This document shows positions 62,030 to 64,000 of a stretch of DNA of 64,000 nucleotides, in pieces. This stretch comes from Natronospira bacteriovora (GTDB taxonomy: Bacteria > Pseudomonadota > Gammaproteobacteria > Natronospirales > Natronospiraceae): NCBI RefSeq assembly GCF_030848495.1, contig NZ_JAVDDT010000003.1, forward strand, positions 186,001 through 250,000. Reading direction: 5' to 3'. A model generated the notes under the pieces. That model was not told where the DNA came from, made no database searches, and was given only the letters and a program-made list of their open reading frames with translations. Position 1 is the first letter of the stretch; the number at the start of each line of letters is the position of its first letter. The position numbers and the translations under genes were made by a program.

Positions 62030-62436
62030 TCTGGCTACCTGTAAGCAGCCTGTATGCCGGCCTCGGGGCCCTGTTGATGATTGCCCTGGCCGCTCGCATT
62101 CCACCCCTGAGACGACGTCACCATGTAGGCATCAATTCCGGCGGCCGTGAAGACCTGGCCCTGGCCATGCGCGCCCACGGCAACGCGGTGGAAAACCTGC
62201 CCCTGGGCCTGCTCATGCTGGGCCTGCTGGAAATTCAGGGGATATCGCCGGCCTGGCTGTACGCCATCGGCGGCCTGCTGCTGCTCGGACGCCTGCTGCA
62301 TGCCTGGGGACTGAGCCTCAGTGCCGGCAAGACCTTTGGTCGCTTCTGGGGCATGGTGCTGACATGGCTGTCACTATTGATCATGGCCGGGATGCTGATA
62401 TGGCTGGCACTGCCCTTGAGCCAGAGCAGCCTTTAA
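62026..62436 (+). CDS. MAPEG family membrane protein
   Basis: The 136 residues form four membrane helices with the family motif RAHGNAVENLPLGLL, part of the glutathione-binding site in microsomal glutathione transferases. Bacterial members (YecN-like) are mostly uncharacterised. It overlaps the GGCT-like gene by 4 bases and the following gene by up to 73. Confidence 0.9.
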   Translation: MIWLPVSSLYAGLGALLMIALAARIPPLRRRHHVGINSGGREDLALAMRAHGNAVENLPLGLLMLGLLEIQGISPAWLYAIGGLLLLGRLLHAWGLSLSAGKTFGRFWGMVLTWLSLLIMAGMLIWLALPLSQSSL

Positions 62437-63014
62437 GGCTGCATCTGCTGCAACAGACCGAGCCTGAACGGGAACGCTTCGGGCGCAACCCCCTGTTCGT
62501 GCGCGCCTTTGCCGACCTGGTGGAGGCGCAGGCCTATCGACGCCTGGTGATGGGCTTTCATGGCTACTACCGTCTGCTGGAGACATTGATCCGCCGCAAT
62601 CCCGACTGGCTGCGCACCGGCCTGGATCATGCCTGCCTGAACAAGAGCGACTGGCTTGCCGAGGATCTGGCGGTTCTCGACATGGACGCTGGCCCTCTCG
62701 CACCCCTTGCTCACCTGCCCCGCATCCGCTCCCTTTCGGAAGCCGCCGGGGCCTGTTTCCTGAGCGAGTACATTGCCTGGAACAGTGAAGTGGCGGAAAA
62801 ACATCTGCGCCTGGCCCTGCCCCGTTCCTGCCAGCCGGCGCTTCGCTTTGTCACGGCCTACGGCAAGAGCCGGGAAAGCCAATGGCAACGCCATTGTGCC
62901 TGGCTGGACAGCCGGGCCCTGTCCCGATCACAGCGCGACGCCTGCGTGCGGGCCGCTCGCGACGGCTTCCTCGGTCTGGATGCCTGGCTGGAAACCTGCT
63001 TGGACGAGAACTAA
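62364..63014 (+). CDS. Heme-oxygenase-like fold protein lacking the proximal histidine
   Basis: The 216 residues (204 if the in-frame ATG at 62400 is used) resemble bacterial heme oxygenases in helix pattern (FADLVEAQAYRRLVMGFHGYYRLLE; SEAAGACFLSEYIAWNSEV). At the T-x3-H site that supplies the heme ligand the sequence is TEPER, with Arg in place of His. The distal-helix glycines (GSTLGG in canonical enzymes) are also replaced. Classical heme cleavage is therefore unlikely. It overlaps MAPEG, so the three genes form one transcription unit. Confidence 0.72.
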   Translation: MAVTIDHGRDADMAGTALEPEQPLRLHLLQQTEPERERFGRNPLFVRAFADLVEAQAYRRLVMGFHGYYRLLETLIRRNPDWLRTGLDHACLNKSDWLAEDLAVLDMDAGPLAPLAHLPRIRSLSEAAGACFLSEYIAWNSEVAEKHLRLALPRSCQPALRFVTAYGKSRESQWQRHCAWLDSRALSRSQRDACVRAARDGFLGLDAWLETCLDEN

Positions 63015-63026
63015 GACGAGAACTAA
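63003..63026 (+). repeat. Tandem 12-bp duplication over the stop codon
   Basis: GACGAGAACTAA occurs twice in direct succession (63003-63014 and 63015-63026). The first copy supplies the last codons and stop of the heme-oxygenase-like gene; the second duplicates the stop in the same frame. It looks like a slippage or short-duplication event. Confidence 0.85.
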
Positions 63027-63134
63027 GACAACCATCGAGAATACGCTTCGCTGAATAGCAGAAGGGGTATTCGAGTTTGGTTGCCTGGGCGATCTTGTTG
63101 ACCCTCCCCTTTTCCAGAGCGGTGATTCGTCTGA

Positions 63135-63148
63135 TTGGTGCACACCAA
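63135..63148. promoter_or_regulatory. Short inverted repeat upstream of the metY leader
   Basis: TTGGTG and CACCAA are separated by two bases (63135-63148), about 60 bases upstream of a possible -35 element. It could be an operator or a small hairpin. The rest of 63027-63207 shows nothing else I can name. Confidence 0.3.
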
Positions 63149-63207
63149 CCCGACGCCCCCTAACCGCTCGATGCCCCAGCTTTTCCGCGAAGAATCCGAA
63201 AAAATTC

Positions 63208-63237
63208 TTGACACGGCATCCCCATTGTCTTGATGAT
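63208..63237 (+). promoter_or_regulatory. Candidate promoter of the metY leader
   Basis: A perfect -35 TTGACA (63208-63213) is followed at 17-18 bases by TGATGA/GATGAT (63231-63237), a weak -10. A start near 63243 would put the ATG at 63245 almost at the 5' end of the RNA (leaderless) and would exclude the two earlier ATGs at 63233 and 63236. Confidence 0.4.
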
Positions 63238-63367
63238 GAAAAGCATGATCATTGCCAACGACACAGTTCCATTGCTCAAGGCCCCGGCGCTTCCCGCGTC
63301 CGCGATGATGGCTTGTATGTGTATGCCCGCCGTTCCGGCTGCGGGGTCATGCACGACTGTGTTCTAG
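63233..63367 (+). CDS. Putative Met/Cys-rich leader peptide of metY
   Basis: A 44-codon frame (ATG at 63233; 63236, 63245, 63305 and 63308 are alternatives) ends in TAG at 63365-63367. Codons 25-31 (63305-63325) read Met-Met-Ala-Cys-Met-Cys-Met. The whole peptide has seven Met and three Cys. The run lies directly before paired RNA segments that end in an intrinsic terminator ahead of metY, the layout of an attenuation leader peptide. No Shine-Dalgarno sequence is evident for any of the starts, which is the main weakness. Confidence 0.6.
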   Translation: MMKSMIIANDTVPLLKAPALPASAMMACMCMPAVPAAGSCTTVF

Positions 63368-63427
63368 ACGATCAGCAAGACAGTTGTTCATCCAACCCGC
63401 AGCGGCGATGCCGGTGCGGGTTTTTTT
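63326..63427 (+). promoter_or_regulatory. Transcription attenuator upstream of metY (segments 1-4 and terminator)
   Basis: Segment 1 CCCGC (63326-63330) can pair with segment 2 GCGGG (63341-63345). Segment 2, extended as GCTGCGGG (63338-63345), is exactly complementary to segment 3 CCCGCAGC (63396-63403). Segments 3 and 4 form the terminator: CCCGCA/TGCGGG plus CGGC/GCCG (63396-63420) followed by seven T's (63421-63427). The 2:3 and 3:4 pairings exclude each other. Stalling at the Met/Cys codons would cover segment 1 and free segment 2, giving read-through into metY. Confidence 0.7.
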
Positions 63428-63472
63428 GTCTTTGAATTCCCCCTGAACTGGTCTCTCCGCTGCGGTGAATGA

Positions 63473-64000
<528 letters not shown>

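Noticed and set aside
63230-63430. SAM or SAH riboswitch ahead of metY
   Set aside because: I could not find the conserved core of a SAM-I, SAM-II or SAH riboswitch; the leader-peptide attenuator fits the sequence better.
63208-63435. A 75-codon plus-strand frame through the metY leader starting in the TTGACA box region
   Set aside because: It runs through the terminator and T-tract and lacks a ribosome-binding site; the Met/Cys frame with the attenuator pairings is the better explanation.

Overview
The window is a gene-dense stretch of a gammaproteobacterial chromosome. Codon third positions are G/C rich. The gene order (pilD-coaE-zapD-yacG, secA, lpxC, the dcw cell-wall/division cluster, rsmI-lpoA-yraN-diaA, sspBA-petCBA-degS, hisCDG-murA-ibaG, kdsDC-lptCAB-rpoN-hpf-ptsN-rapZ-ptsO) is typical of Gammaproteobacteria. 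Cytochrome b carries the PVWY Qo motif that is usual in beta- and gammaproteobacteria. Many proteins are rich in Asp/Glu, so a moderately halophilic or haloalkaliphilic relative of the Ectothiorhodospira/Natronospira kind is possible. That last point is inference only.

Layout. 1-2433 (+): end of the prepilin peptidase gene, then coaE, zapD and yacG. 2620-7451 (-): a Nudix/TenI fusion, secA and an M23 peptidase. 7633-8091 (+): a DUF721 protein. 8210-25998 (-): lpxC and the whole dcw cluster from ftsZ back to mraZ, tightly coupled by 4- and 8-base overlaps, lacking murB, and fronted by a sigma70 promoter and three MraZ operator repeats. 26448-27733 (-): RNase P RNA and rsmI. 27868-33270 (+): lpoA, yraN, diaA, an FAD-linked oxidase and an ICMT-like membrane methyltransferase. 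33511-37369 (-): sspB, sspA and the cytochrome bc1 genes. 37769-38905 (+): a DegS-type protease. 38921-43825 (-): hisC, hisD, hisG, murA, ibaG. 44018-54180 (+): antiporter, Kdo synthesis, LPS transport, rpoN, and a nitrogen-PTS set with its own Enzyme I. 54347-55039 (+): an orphan ParA-like ATPase. 55077-61416 (-): a four-gene overlapping operon of penicillin-acylase-family hydrolase, BNR-type lipoprotein, sensor kinase and single-domain response regulator. 61505-63014 (+): GGCT-like protein, MAPEG protein and a heme-oxygenase-fold protein without the usual heme ligand. 63518-64000 (+): start of metY.

Two things stand out beyond the housekeeping genes. First, the metY leader (about 63233-63427) reads as a classical ribosome-mediated attenuator. 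It has a short open frame with a Met/Cys codon run (Met-Met-Ala-Cys-Met-Cys-Met), followed by four mutually exclusive pairing segments and an intrinsic terminator with seven T's. Second, five intergenic gaps contain inverted-repeat elements of about 170-240 bp in three unrelated sequence families. All have arms made of short iterated units: TCGTNN hexamers at 2459, 30792 and 42041; an ACCGAAGAC-type arm at 32420; and an ACACAGATG-type arm at 33273. Two of them run up to or into the stop codon of the adjacent gene.

Functionally the window is mostly envelope biogenesis: peptidoglycan precursors and septation (dcw, murA, lpoA, M23), LPS (lpxC, kdsDC, lptCAB), secretion (secA) and envelope stress (degS). 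Respiration (bc1), histidine and methionine synthesis, and sigma54/PTS-Ntr regulation are also represented. All calls come from reading sequence and translated frames; no database search was possible.
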